From Nonomuraea angiospora (GTDB lineage Bacteria > Actinomycetota > Actinomycetes > Streptosporangiales > Streptosporangiaceae): a stretch of 64,000 bases of DNA. The notes under the pieces are model-generated. The model was given only the letters and a program-made list of their open reading frames with translations. It had not been told where the DNA came from and searched no databases. The translations under genes were made by a program, and so were the position numbers. This document shows positions 1 through 7,329 of the stretch, one piece after another; positions within the stretch are counted from its first letter, which is position 1; each line of letters starts with the position of its first letter. The stretch lies in assembly GCF_014873145.1 (NCBI RefSeq), contig NZ_JADBEK010000001.1:1798001-1862000 (forward strand), read 5' to 3'.

Positions 1-588
1 CCGGGTGCCGGGCCTCAGCACGGTCGCCAGGCCGCCCTCGACGCCGCGCGGGAGCAGGTACGCCACGGACGGGAGGAAGTTCTCCATGAAGAAGCCCGGC
101 TTGATGATCGTCCAGTGCGGGAAGCCCGCCTCGCGTACCCGGTCCTGGGCGCCGACCTTGGCGCCGAGGACGGGCTCCATCGACGCCCAGCGGCCTTCGG
201 CCCAGCCGGGGGCCTCGGTGTGCTGCCCGGCGCCGGAGACGGAGGTGTGCACGAACTGCGGCACGCCCGCGGCGAGCGCGCCTTCGACCAGGTTGACGGC
301 CTGGGTCACCTCGCCCGCGAAGTCGAAGGCTCCTGCCTTCAACGCGGGCATCTGCACCGAGAAGACGGCTCGGGCCCCTCGCGCGGCCCTGATCACGGAG
401 TCGCGGTCGTGGAGGTCGCCGGTGACCAGCTCGGCGCCGAGCGCCTCGACGGCCTTGGCCCGGTCGGTCGCGGGGTCGCGGACCAGCGCCCGTACGGGGA
501 CGCCCGCCGCGAGCAGGGCGCGGGCGGTGGCTCCGCCCTGCTGTCCGGTGGCTCCGGTGACCAGGACGGGTGCGGGATCGGTGGACAT
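1..588 (-). CDS. NmrA-like NAD(P)-binding oxidoreductase, partial at window edge
   Basis: The reverse-strand reading begins at ATG 588 and runs off the left end of the window (196 codons seen). The N-terminus carries the Rossmann motif VLVTGATGQQGG followed by the basic segment ALVRDPATDRAKA, typical of NmrA/SDR-a5 proteins that sense or reduce with NADP(H). Downstream segments such as HTSVSGAGQHTE and WTIIKPGFFMENFLP fit the atypical-SDR fold of this family. Such genes are commonly divergent from a small TetR or HxlR regulator that they share a promoter with, and here a TetR gene starts 97 bp away with a palindrome in between. The substrate is unknown. The family call is firm; the function is open. 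Confidence 0.85.
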   Translation of the reverse strand, partial: MSTDPAPVLVTGATGQQGGATARALLAAGVPVRALVRDPATDRAKAVEALGAELVTGDLHDRDSVIRAARGARAVFSVQMPALKAGAFDFAGEVTQAVNLVEGALAAGVPQFVHTSVSGAGQHTEAPGWAEGRWASMEPVLGAKVGAQDRVREAGFPHWTIIKPGFFMENFLPSVAYLLPRGVEGGLATVLRPGTR

Positions 589-608
589 GTGGCTCCTCCC
601 ATGGAGAC

Positions 609-631
609 TAAACGGCGGCCTCCGCCGTTTA
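609..631. promoter_or_regulatory. TetR operator palindrome between divergent genes
   Basis: Two perfect 10-bp arms, TAAACGGCGG (609-618) and CCGCCGTTTA (622-631), flank a 3-bp centre. The site lies between the NmrA-like gene (start 588) and the TetR gene (start 685). It is best read as the autoregulatory operator of the adjacent TetR protein acting on both promoters. A further half-site-like TACGGCGG follows at about 646-653. Confidence 0.65.
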
Positions 632-684
632 TCTTCCGGTAAGATACGGCGGACCCCGCCACTTAGCAAATGTGAGGTGACGCC

Positions 685-1287
685 ATGCCGGTCCAGCGCG
701 CGGACGCCCGCCGCAACTACGCGCTCCTGCTCGCCGTGGCCGAGGAGGCGATCGCCACGTACGGCGCCGACGCGTCCCTGGAGCAGATCGCCCGCACCGC
801 GGGAGTCGGCTCCGGCACCGTGCGCAGGCACTTCCCCACCCGCCAGGCACTGCTGGAGGCGGTCTTCCGCGAACGGGTCGAGACCCTGTGCGCCCACGCC
901 CGCGACCTGACCGGCCGGCCCGACACCCGGGAAGCGCTGCTGGAGTGGCTGGGCGCCGTCACCGCTCAGGCCGCGACCATCCGGGGGCTGGCCATCGCGC
1001 TGACCCGCGACCGCGCGACCGGTCCCGGCGAGACGCACGAGCACTGCGCCTCGGCGCAGCTCACCGAGGCGGGCGAGCCGCTGGCGCGCCGCGCCGCGGA
1101 CGACGGCGCGCTGGCGCCGGGCGTGACCATCGACGATCTGCTCACCCTGATCACCGGCATCGCCCTGGCCACCGAACACCACCCCGACCCCGCCGCCGAG
1201 TCGGCCCGGCTGCTCGGCCTGGCCGTGGCGGGGCTCAGCCCCGTCAGGGGTGAGCCGTGGCGGGGCTCAGCACCCGGTCAGGGGTGA
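685..1287 (+). CDS. TetR/AcrR family regulator
   Basis: This 200-residue protein has an N-terminal helix-turn-helix in which DASLEQIARTAGVGSGTVRRHF (about residues 29-50) matches the TetR recognition motif, with R replacing the usual Y before HF. The C-terminal part is of the SbtR-like ligand-binding type. ATG 685 follows a GTGAGGTG ribosome site. It is divergent from an NmrA-like reductase across a 23-bp inverted repeat, so it probably represses that gene and itself. Its stop overlaps the end of the convergent condensation-like gene by 10 bp, so it is not part of the peptide operon. Confidence 0.9.
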   Translation: MPVQRADARRNYALLLAVAEEAIATYGADASLEQIARTAGVGSGTVRRHFPTRQALLEAVFRERVETLCAHARDLTGRPDTREALLEWLGAVTAQAATIRGLAIALTRDRATGPGETHEHCASAQLTEAGEPLARRAADDGALAPGVTIDDLLTLITGIALATEHHPDPAAESARLLGLAVAGLSPVRGEPWRGSAPGQG

Positions 1288-2570
1288 GCCGCACCGGTCA
1301 CGAAGCGCTCCAGCCGGTGCAGGAGGGCGGCCATCTCGCCTTCGGGCAGGCGGGCGGTGTCGGCGCTCAGTTCCACACCGAGCGTGCCCTTCCAGCGCAT
1401 CAGGGCCACGCAGAAGTCGCAGCTGCGCCGGTCCATGCCGGGCAGCCACTCCAGCTCGGACTCCCCGTCCGCACGGTCGGCGCCACCCGGATCCGCGCCG
1501 GGGCGCAGGTCGTTGAAGCAGCACAACGGGAACATGGGGATGCCCCGGTCGGCGCTCATCCGGTCGACCATCGCGTGCAGGGCCAGCGAGTCGAAGCGGG
1601 CACGCCGGTAGGACGCGAGCACCGCCGGATAGGCGCTCACGAGGGTCTCCGCAAGGCTTCCGCACGGGCCCAGGGTGAACAGCCCCAGCTGATTCAGGCT
1701 GGTGACCAGGCCCCGGGTCCGGCTGTCGAAGCGGTTGTGCACGATCGGGGTGATCGCGCACACCTCGTGCCCGGTCAGCTCTCGCAGCAGCATGGCGACC
1801 GCCACCAGCAGGACCGTGGCGGTGCTGACGCCGGTACGGCGGGCGAGCACCTGTGCGGCGTGGTCGAGCCGGGGCGACGACAGCACGGCCCGCGCGAACC
1901 TCGGCGTCGCGCCCCTCCTGACGACGGTAGGGAACATGGCGGACGGTACGGTCCGCAGCAGCGCCTCCCACTGCGCGATCGACCGGTCCGAACGGGCCGA
2001 CGCCGCCTCTTCCTCCCGTACCAGGTCGAGCAACTGCGCCGACGGCGGTCGCGTGATCACTCCGCGGAGCAGCAGCATCCGCAGATCGCGCACCACGACG
2101 TCGGCCGCGCGCCAGTCCGCGACGACATGGTTCATCACGAGCGCCACGTGGGTGGCGGCGCCGTCGCAGACCACGATCCCGGCGCGCAGCGGCTGCTCGC
2201 CGTCGCGGAAGGATCGCCCGGCCAGACGGGCGACAAGACCGGCCGCGGCATCGTCCACGTCGCCGCGTGCCGCCTCGACCAGCTCGATCGCCAGGGTCCC
2301 GGTCGCCGCCACTTCCTGGTGCGGCCCCGTCGCACCGAGCCGGACCACGGATCTCAGGGCGTCGTGCCGACCCATCACCTCGGCCAGGGCGGCCGCGACG
2401 GCCCCGGGATGGCGCGGGCCTCCCGCGCCCGGGACGGCCAGCAGCCGGGGCACGTTGAAGTAGCGTGCGTCCGGCCCCACCCTCTGGATGGCCCCCCAGA
2501 TGTCCCGCTGTCCCCACGCGAGCTCGGCCTTACCGGAACGGTCGGAGGCGAAGTCCACCGAAAGCCGCAT
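1278..2570 (-). CDS. Stand-alone condensation-like protein with degenerate active site
   Basis: The 430 residues have the length and layout of a single NRPS condensation domain (chloramphenicol acetyltransferase fold) without A or PCP parts. The catalytic motif HHxxxDG reads NHVVADW (residues 147-153): the second, catalytic His and the Asp are kept, the first His and the Gly are lost. Its N-terminus (LAWGQRDIW, then YFNVPRLLAV) closely resembles that of the other lone C-like protein at 12410-13705, and the two form a subgroup distinct from ordinary C domains here. It follows the C gene at 2581-3996 after a 10-bp gap, so the two are co-transcribed from the operator-controlled promoter near 4.05 kb. 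It may act in trans as an acyltransferase or esterifying/release enzyme; this is inference. Confidence 0.75.
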   Translation of the reverse strand: MRLSVDFASDRSGKAELAWGQRDIWGAIQRVGPDARYFNVPRLLAVPGAGGPRHPGAVAAALAEVMGRHDALRSVVRLGATGPHQEVAATGTLAIELVEAARGDVDDAAAGLVARLAGRSFRDGEQPLRAGIVVCDGAATHVALVMNHVVADWRAADVVVRDLRMLLLRGVITRPPSAQLLDLVREEEAASARSDRSIAQWEALLRTVPSAMFPTVVRRGATPRFARAVLSSPRLDHAAQVLARRTGVSTATVLLVAVAMLLRELTGHEVCAITPIVHNRFDSRTRGLVTSLNQLGLFTLGPCGSLAETLVSAYPAVLASYRRARFDSLALHAMVDRMSADRGIPMFPLCCFNDLRPGADPGGADRADGESELEWLPGMDRRSCDFCVALMRWKGTLGVELSADTARLPEGEMAALLHRLERFVTGAAHP

Positions 2571-2580
2571 GGCGCTCTCC

Positions 2581-3996
2581 TCAGTTCCGGACCGCTGCTC
2601 CCAGCTCGGATAGCCGCAGGCTCGGGTCGCCGCCCGCGCGCGTGACCACGCGGGCGAACGCCTCCGTCAGGCGGTGGGCGGTGGCGGCGTCGAACAGGTC
2701 GGTCGCGTACTCCAGCCAGCCGCCGATCCCCTCGGGCCCCCGGTACAGGTCGAGCGACACCTCCACCCGGGCCCGGCCCAGGTCGGGCTGCGGGCACACC
2801 TCCACGGCCAGGTCCCCCAGCTCGGTGCGGAGCAGGTCGCCGATGGGCAGGTTGTGGGTGAGGTTGAACATCGCCTGGCACAGCGGCGGGCGGCTCAGGT
2901 CGCGGGGCACCCGCAGGGCGCCCAGGATGCGGTCCAAGGAGGTTCCGGCGTGGGCGAGGGCCTTCATGGTGGCGATCCGGGTGCGCCGCAGCAGTTCGCC
3001 GAAGGCCGGATCCCCCGACAGGTCGGCCCGCGCGACGAGCGTGGTGGAGAAGTAGCCGATCAGCGGGGCCAGCTCGGGCCGGTCGCGGCCGGCCACGGGC
3101 ACGCCCACGCAGAAGTCGTCCTGCCCGGCGGCCGCGCCCAGCGTGATCTGCCACGCGGCGAGCAGGGCCATGAACGGGGTGGCCCGGTGGGCGCGCGCGA
3201 CGGCTTCCAGGCGGGTGACGTCCGCGTCCGGCACGGCCACGTCCGCCTTCGCGCCGCGGCCGGTCCAGCGGGCCGGGCGCGGGTGGTCGAGGGGCAGGTC
3301 CAGGGTCGGCGCCCCGGCGAGCCGCGCGGTCCAGTAGTCCAGGTGGTCCCGGCCCTCCTCGGCCCGCCGCCGCTCGGCCGCGGCGAAGTCGCGGTACTGC
3401 GTGGGCAGCTCGTCCAGCACGGGCGGCCGGCCCTCCCGGTGGGCCCGGTAGCACTCGCCCAGCTCGCGCATGAGCACGTCGAGCGACCAGTGGTCGACCA
3501 CGATGTGGTGCAGCACGATGCACAGGACGGCGTCGTCGGCGGCCAGGCGCAGCAGGCCCGCCCGCCACGCGGGGGCCGCCGCGAGGTCGAACGGCCGCCC
3601 GGCGTAGCCGGCGACCGCTTGCCCGTGGTCGGCGGAGTCAGGATCCAGGCGGTCCAGCCGCACCTCGCCGGGCTCGTCCACGACCTGCGCGGGCAGGTCG
3701 CCGTCCAGGACGAAGCGGGTGCGCAGCACCTCGTGCCGGGCGGCGATCGCGGTGAACGCCGCGGCGAGCGCGGTCTCGTCCACGGGGCCGCGCAGCCGTA
3801 CCGGCCAGGTGATGTGGTAGGCGCAGTCGTCAGGGTCGAAGCGCTGCAGGAACCACAGCCGCTCCTGCCCGGTGGACAGCGGCCAGGTGCGCTGCTCCCG
3901 GCCGCCGAGCAGCGACCTGCGCAGCGCCGCACGGCGCTCGGGGGGCAGCGTGGCCAGGCGCCGCCGCAGTTTCTCGCGCTCGAGGTCGGGGCTCAC
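2581..3996 (-). CDS. Stand-alone NRPS condensation domain protein
   Basis: The 471-residue protein is a complete free-standing condensation domain: LSTGQERLWFLQ (C1 region, about 40-51), RHEVLRTRF (C2), HHIVVDH (163-169; the active-site HHxxxDG with H in place of the final G) and GYFSTTLVARADL (C4/C5 region). A charged helix of about 30 residues precedes it. GTG 3996 is chosen because GAGGTG lies 7 bp upstream and a 14-bp LacI-type operator lies just before that. It is the first gene of a two-gene leftward operon and presumably acts in trans with carrier proteins of the main operon. Free C domains usually make amide or ester bonds on a carrier-bound chain; the acceptor cannot be read from sequence. 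Confidence 0.85.
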   Translation of the reverse strand: MSPDLEREKLRRRLATLPPERRAALRRSLLGGREQRTWPLSTGQERLWFLQRFDPDDCAYHITWPVRLRGPVDETALAAAFTAIAARHEVLRTRFVLDGDLPAQVVDEPGEVRLDRLDPDSADHGQAVAGYAGRPFDLAAAPAWRAGLLRLAADDAVLCIVLHHIVVDHWSLDVLMRELGECYRAHREGRPPVLDELPTQYRDFAAAERRRAEEGRDHLDYWTARLAGAPTLDLPLDHPRPARWTGRGAKADVAVPDADVTRLEAVARAHRATPFMALLAAWQITLGAAAGQDDFCVGVPVAGRDRPELAPLIGYFSTTLVARADLSGDPAFGELLRRTRIATMKALAHAGTSLDRILGALRVPRDLSRPPLCQAMFNLTHNLPIGDLLRTELGDLAVEVCPQPDLGRARVEVSLDLYRGPEGIGGWLEYATDLFDAATAHRLTEAFARVVTRAGGDPSLRLSELGAAVRN

Positions 3997-4015
3997 GCAA
4001 AGTCACCTCGAAAGT

Positions 4016-4063
4016 TGGGAACGCTCCCAAAGGAGCCTAGAGTTGGCGCCGGAAGCCGGTCAA
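4016..4063 (-). promoter_or_regulatory. Leftward promoter with CebR-type operator (box 1)
   Basis: On the reverse strand TTGACC (4058-4063), an 18-bp spacer and TAGGCT (4034-4039) resemble a sigma-70-like promoter. Four bases further on is the palindrome TGGGAGCGTTCCCA (4016-4029), which would cover the transcription start. The same arrangement, with the same -35 and nearly the same -10 and operator, precedes the main NRPS operon at 22428-22476. The box matches the published Streptomyces CebR consensus TGGGAGCGCTCCCA with one changed base. Confidence 0.7.
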
Positions 4064-4145
4064 GATCCCCGATAGCGACACCATGTGACCGAGCACGGAC
4101 GATCAGCGATCAGCACACGTGGCACAGGCCCTTCATTCTCGGCGT

Positions 4146-4222
4146 TTGACAGTCTGGAAAGCTCTCCGTTCGACATTGCCTGCCCCTCACGGTGATCGAT
4201 AGAATTTGTGGGAGCGCTCCCA
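4146..4222 (+). promoter_or_regulatory. Rightward promoter region with CebR-type operator (box 2)
   Basis: A perfect 14-bp palindrome TGGGAGCGCTCCCA (4209-4222) follows TTGCCT (4176-4181)-N18-TAGAAT (4200-4205), so the repressor would sit on the start site of the E1/E2 operon. About 50 bp upstream is TTGACAGT..GGAAA..TCTCCGT (4146-4169), which matches 20 of 24 positions of the element at 22580-22603 upstream of box 4. That match suggests the two islands arose by duplication, or that a second promoter exists here. Confidence 0.7.
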
Positions 4223-4253
4223 ATTCCACCATTCCCCTCAAGGAGTGCCGATC

Positions 4254-5165
4254 GTGCCGGAACGCCTGCTGGAAGAGATCACGGAGAACCTGTCCGACGA
4301 CGACCTCGGGCTGCTCCTGCTGATCAGGCACTTCGAACGCAAGCTGCTCGACCTGTTCGGCCAAGGGCTCGTGCAGGGCACCACCCACACCTGCCTGGGG
4401 CAGGAGTACGTGCCGGTCGCGCTCGCGCCGCTGCTGGACGAGCGGGACTTCGTCTTCAGCAATCATCGCGGGCACGGCCACTACCTGGCGAGGTTCCGGG
4501 ATCCGTACGGACTGCTCGCGGAGATCACGGGGCGGGAGGGCGCGGTCTGCGGAGGCGTGGGCGGCAGCCAGCACATCCTGTCCGGCCGCTACCTGTCCAC
4601 CGGGATCCAGGGCGAGAGCCTGCCGGTCGCGACGGGCGTGGCCCTGCACCTGCGGGACGCCGAGCCGGGCGTGCTGGCGCTGGCCTACGTCGGCGACGGG
4701 ACGTGGGGCGAGGGCGCCGTGTACGAGGCGCTCAACATGGCCGCGCTCTGGCGGCTGCCGCTGGTCGTGGTGACCGAGAACAACGGGATCGCGCAGACCA
4801 CGCCGACGTCGGCGCAGCTCGCGGGCACGATCGGGGACCGGGCACGGGCGTTCGGGTGCCGGTTCCTGCACGTGGACTCGCGGCACCCGCACGAGATCCG
4901 GGACGCGCTGCGGCCGCTGTTCGAACGGACCAGGCAGGGCGCGGGGCCGCTGGTGGTGGAGTTCGCCACGCACCGGATCGGGCCGCACAGCAAGGGTGAC
5001 GACACCCGCTCCGCCGAGGAGATCCGGCACGCCCGCGACCACGACTGGTACCCGCGCCAGGGCGGCTCCCCCCGCTTCGCCCGCCTGGACGCGGAGGCGC
5101 GCGCGTTCGTCGAGGTGGTGGCCGGTGAAGTGCTCGCCCGGCCGCTGTCGGGGCGGGAGGGCTGA
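4254..5165 (+). CDS. 2-oxoacid dehydrogenase E1 alpha subunit (thiamine pyrophosphate)
   Basis: The 303-residue protein carries the ThDP-binding signature GDGTWGEG (147-154) ending in TENN (174-177), and SNHRGHGHYLA as in the E1-alpha subunits of pyruvate/acetoin/branched-chain dehydrogenases. With E1-beta it decarboxylates a 2-oxoacid and acylates the E2 lipoyl arm. GTG 4254 is chosen because AAGGAG lies 8 bp upstream; an in-frame TTG at 4206 falls inside the promoter and operator. It leads a three-gene operon with E1-beta (4-bp gap) and E2 and no E3, next to NRPS genes and under the same operator type, so a dedicated role in making an acyl unit is more likely than central metabolism. The true 2-oxoacid is not predictable. 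Confidence 0.9.
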   Translation: MPERLLEEITENLSDDDLGLLLLIRHFERKLLDLFGQGLVQGTTHTCLGQEYVPVALAPLLDERDFVFSNHRGHGHYLARFRDPYGLLAEITGREGAVCGGVGGSQHILSGRYLSTGIQGESLPVATGVALHLRDAEPGVLALAYVGDGTWGEGAVYEALNMAALWRLPLVVVTENNGIAQTTPTSAQLAGTIGDRARAFGCRFLHVDSRHPHEIRDALRPLFERTRQGAGPLVVEFATHRIGPHSKGDDTRSAEEIRHARDHDWYPRQGGSPRFARLDAEARAFVEVVAGEVLARPLSGREG

Positions 5166-5169
5166 GGCG

Positions 5170-6171
5170 ATGCGGGTCGCGGAGAGCCTCAACCGGGCGC
5201 TGCACGAGGTGCTGGCCGAGGATCCGTCCGTACGGGTGCTCGGCGAGGACGTGCTCGACCCGTACGGCGGGGCCTTCAAGATCACGAAAGGGCTGTCCAG
5301 CCGATTCCCCGGCCGGGTGCTGGCCACCCCGATCAGCGAGAACGGCATCGTCGGCGTGGCCGGCGGCCTGGCCCTCGCGGGCGGCAAGGCCATCGTCGAG
5401 ATCATGTTCTCCGATTTCGTGGCCCTGGCCTTCGACCAGATCGTGAATTTCGCCAGCAAGTCGGTCTCCATGTACGGCAGACCGCTGCGGCTGCCGCTGA
5501 TCGTGCGCTGCCCGTCCGGCGGCGGTCGCGGCTACGGCCCCACGCACAGCCAGAGCCTGCAGAAGCACTTCATCGGCGTGCCCGGACTGGCGGTGTACGA
5601 GGTGTCGCCCTTCGACGACCACCGCGAGCTGTTCGGCGAGATGCTCGCGCTCGGCGAGCCGTGCCTGCTGTTCGAGGACAAGATCCTCTACACCCGGCGG
5701 CTCTTCGGCGACGGGGTCGCGGACGACCTCTTCCAGTACGACCTGCTGCCCGGGTCCGGCGGGGTGACCAGGGTGTACGTGGACGATCCCGGGCAGGCCG
5801 ACTGCGTGATCATCGCGCCGGGCGGGGTGGCGCACCGGGCGCTGGCCGCGATGCGCACGCTGCTGCTGGAGCGGGAGATCTCCTGCCTGCTGCTGGTGCC
5901 CCGCCGCCTGTACCCCTTCGACGTGACCCCGCTGTCGCCGCTGCTGGAGCGGGCCGGCGCCGTGGTCGTCGCCGAGGAGAGCACCGCGGGCGGCACCTGG
6001 GGGGCCGAGGTGGCGCACCAGGTGCACAGCCGGCTCTGGGGGCGCCTGCGGCGTCCCGTGTCCCTCGTCCACTCGGCGGCCGGCGTGATCCCGGCGGCCG
6101 CCCATCTCGAGCGTGACGTGCTGGTGCAGGACACCGCCATCGTCCGCGCCGTACAGGAGCTCCTGACTTGA
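5170..6171 (+). CDS. 2-oxoacid dehydrogenase E1 beta subunit
   Basis: These 333 residues match transketolase-like E1-beta proteins. Landmarks are the N-terminal MRVAESLNRALHEVLAEDP, LGEDVLDPYGG, PISENGIVGVAGGLALAGG, EIMFSDFVALAFDQIVNFASK and the C-terminal half with VVVAEESTAGGTWGAEV. E1-beta supplies half of each ThDP site and docks to E2. ATG 5170 lies 4 bp after the E1-alpha stop and its own stop overlaps the E2 start, so the three subunits are translationally coupled. The length is normal for the family. Confidence 0.9.
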   Translation: MRVAESLNRALHEVLAEDPSVRVLGEDVLDPYGGAFKITKGLSSRFPGRVLATPISENGIVGVAGGLALAGGKAIVEIMFSDFVALAFDQIVNFASKSVSMYGRPLRLPLIVRCPSGGGRGYGPTHSQSLQKHFIGVPGLAVYEVSPFDDHRELFGEMLALGEPCLLFEDKILYTRRLFGDGVADDLFQYDLLPGSGGVTRVYVDDPGQADCVIIAPGGVAHRALAAMRTLLLEREISCLLLVPRRLYPFDVTPLSPLLERAGAVVVAEESTAGGTWGAEVAHQVHSRLWGRLRRPVSLVHSAAGVIPAAAHLERDVLVQDTAIVRAVQELLT

Positions 6172-7298
6172 CCGAGCTGCGCGTGCCCAAGCTCAACAAC
6201 AACGACACCGAGTACCTGCTGGTCGAGTGGCTGGCCGAGGACGGCGCCGGGGTGGTGAAGGGCGATCCGGTGGTGGTCCTGGAGACCTCGAAGGCGGCCG
6301 AGGAGCTGATGGCCGAGGCCGACGGCGTGCTGCGGCGGACAGCGGAGACCGGCGCGACCTGCCGGCCCGGGGACGTGATCGCGCACATCTCCGACGGCTC
6401 GGCACCCCCGCCGTCGGCCACCGATCCCGGCGCGGCGACGGACGGCACGGCAGCTCCGCCCGCGGCCGACGGCTCGGCACCTCCACCGGCCGCCGATCCC
6501 GGGCCGATCGTCACCGCGCCCGCCCAGGCGCTGATCGACGAGCACGGGGTGGACCCGGCGCGGATCCGCGCGCTGGGCAAGAAGGTGATCAAGCGCGCCG
6601 ACGTGCTGGCCCTGCTGGAGACCGGCACCGGCGACGCGCAGCCGCTGCCGCCGGTTCAGCGGGCCGTGGCCGCCGCGGTCACCCGTTCCCACCAGACGAT
6701 CCCGGCCGCCTTCACCGCCGTGAAGCTGGACGCCGGCCCCGCGATCGCCCGGGCCCGCGCTCTCGGCAAGGAGGCCAGGGCGCTGATCGGGCTGCCGGAG
6801 CTGCTGGTCGCGGCGGTCGCGTCGCTGCACGGGCAGTTCCCGATGTGCTTCGCCGAGCCGGTGGGAGCCGACCCGTTGGCCGTACGCCCCTCGACGGCGC
6901 CGAACGTCGGCGTCACCGTGGACGTCGGCCACGGCCTGTACGTCCCGGTGCTGCGCGACGCCGGCCGCCTGTCCGTCAAGGAGATCGCGGAGCGGCTCGC
7001 GGCGTACCGGACGAAGGCGGCGCAGGGGGCGTTCCGCGAGGACGACCTCGCGGGCGGGAACATCGTCGTCACCCTGCACACCGACACGGCCGTGCTCCTC
7101 GCCGTGCCGATCGTCTTCCCCGGGCAGACGTGCGCACTGTCGCTGTGCGCGCCGCAGCACGAGTTCGCCCTCGACCCGGCCGGGAACGTCGTGAAGCGCA
7201 CTACGGTCACCCTCGGGCTGGCGTTCGATCACCGCCTCGTCAACGGGCGCGAGGCGGCGATGTTCCTGAACGCCATCCGGAAGGCCATCACTCCCTGA
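6168..7298 (+). CDS. 2-oxoacid dehydrogenase E2 acyltransferase (lipoyl) with Asn in the HxxxDG motif
   Basis: The 376-residue protein has one lipoyl domain (1-80; lipoyl Lys42 in ETSKAAEEL), a Pro/Ala-rich linker (about 83-115), a peripheral-subunit-binding segment (about 120-155, TAPAQALIDEHGVDPARIRALGKK) and a catalytic domain (about 160-376). The catalytic signature DHRxxDG reads DHRLVNG: His355 is present but Asp is Asn359, which is unusual. The start is TTG overlapping the E1-beta stop (TTGA), with CAGGAG upstream. A classical E2 passes the acyl group to CoA; related E2-like proteins in some polyketide pathways load a carrier protein directly. Either would suit this cluster. No lipoamide dehydrogenase gene is in the window, so E3 must come from elsewhere. 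Confidence 0.85.
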   Translation: MTELRVPKLNNNDTEYLLVEWLAEDGAGVVKGDPVVVLETSKAAEELMAEADGVLRRTAETGATCRPGDVIAHISDGSAPPPSATDPGAATDGTAAPPAADGSAPPPAADPGPIVTAPAQALIDEHGVDPARIRALGKKVIKRADVLALLETGTGDAQPLPPVQRAVAAAVTRSHQTIPAAFTAVKLDAGPAIARARALGKEARALIGLPELLVAAVASLHGQFPMCFAEPVGADPLAVRPSTAPNVGVTVDVGHGLYVPVLRDAGRLSVKEIAERLAAYRTKAAQGAFREDDLAGGNIVVTLHTDTAVLLAVPIVFPGQTCALSLCAPQHEFALDPAGNVVKRTTVTLGLAFDHRLVNGREAAMFLNAIRKAITP

Positions 7299-7329
7299 GC
7301 GGATCAACGAGCGGATCAACTGGGCCCAG

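Noticed and set aside
1257..2645. Long open frames antisense to NRPS and other genes
   Set aside because: Typical shadow frames of high-GC DNA: repetitive Arg/Pro/Gly/Ala composition, no domains, no ribosome sites.
4206..4253. TTG 4206 as start of E1 alpha
   Set aside because: It lies inside the -10/operator region; GTG 4254 follows AAGGAG.
4254..7298. Housekeeping pyruvate or branched-chain dehydrogenase operon
   Set aside because: No E3, location inside the peptide region and the shared operator argue for a dedicated role, although this is inference.
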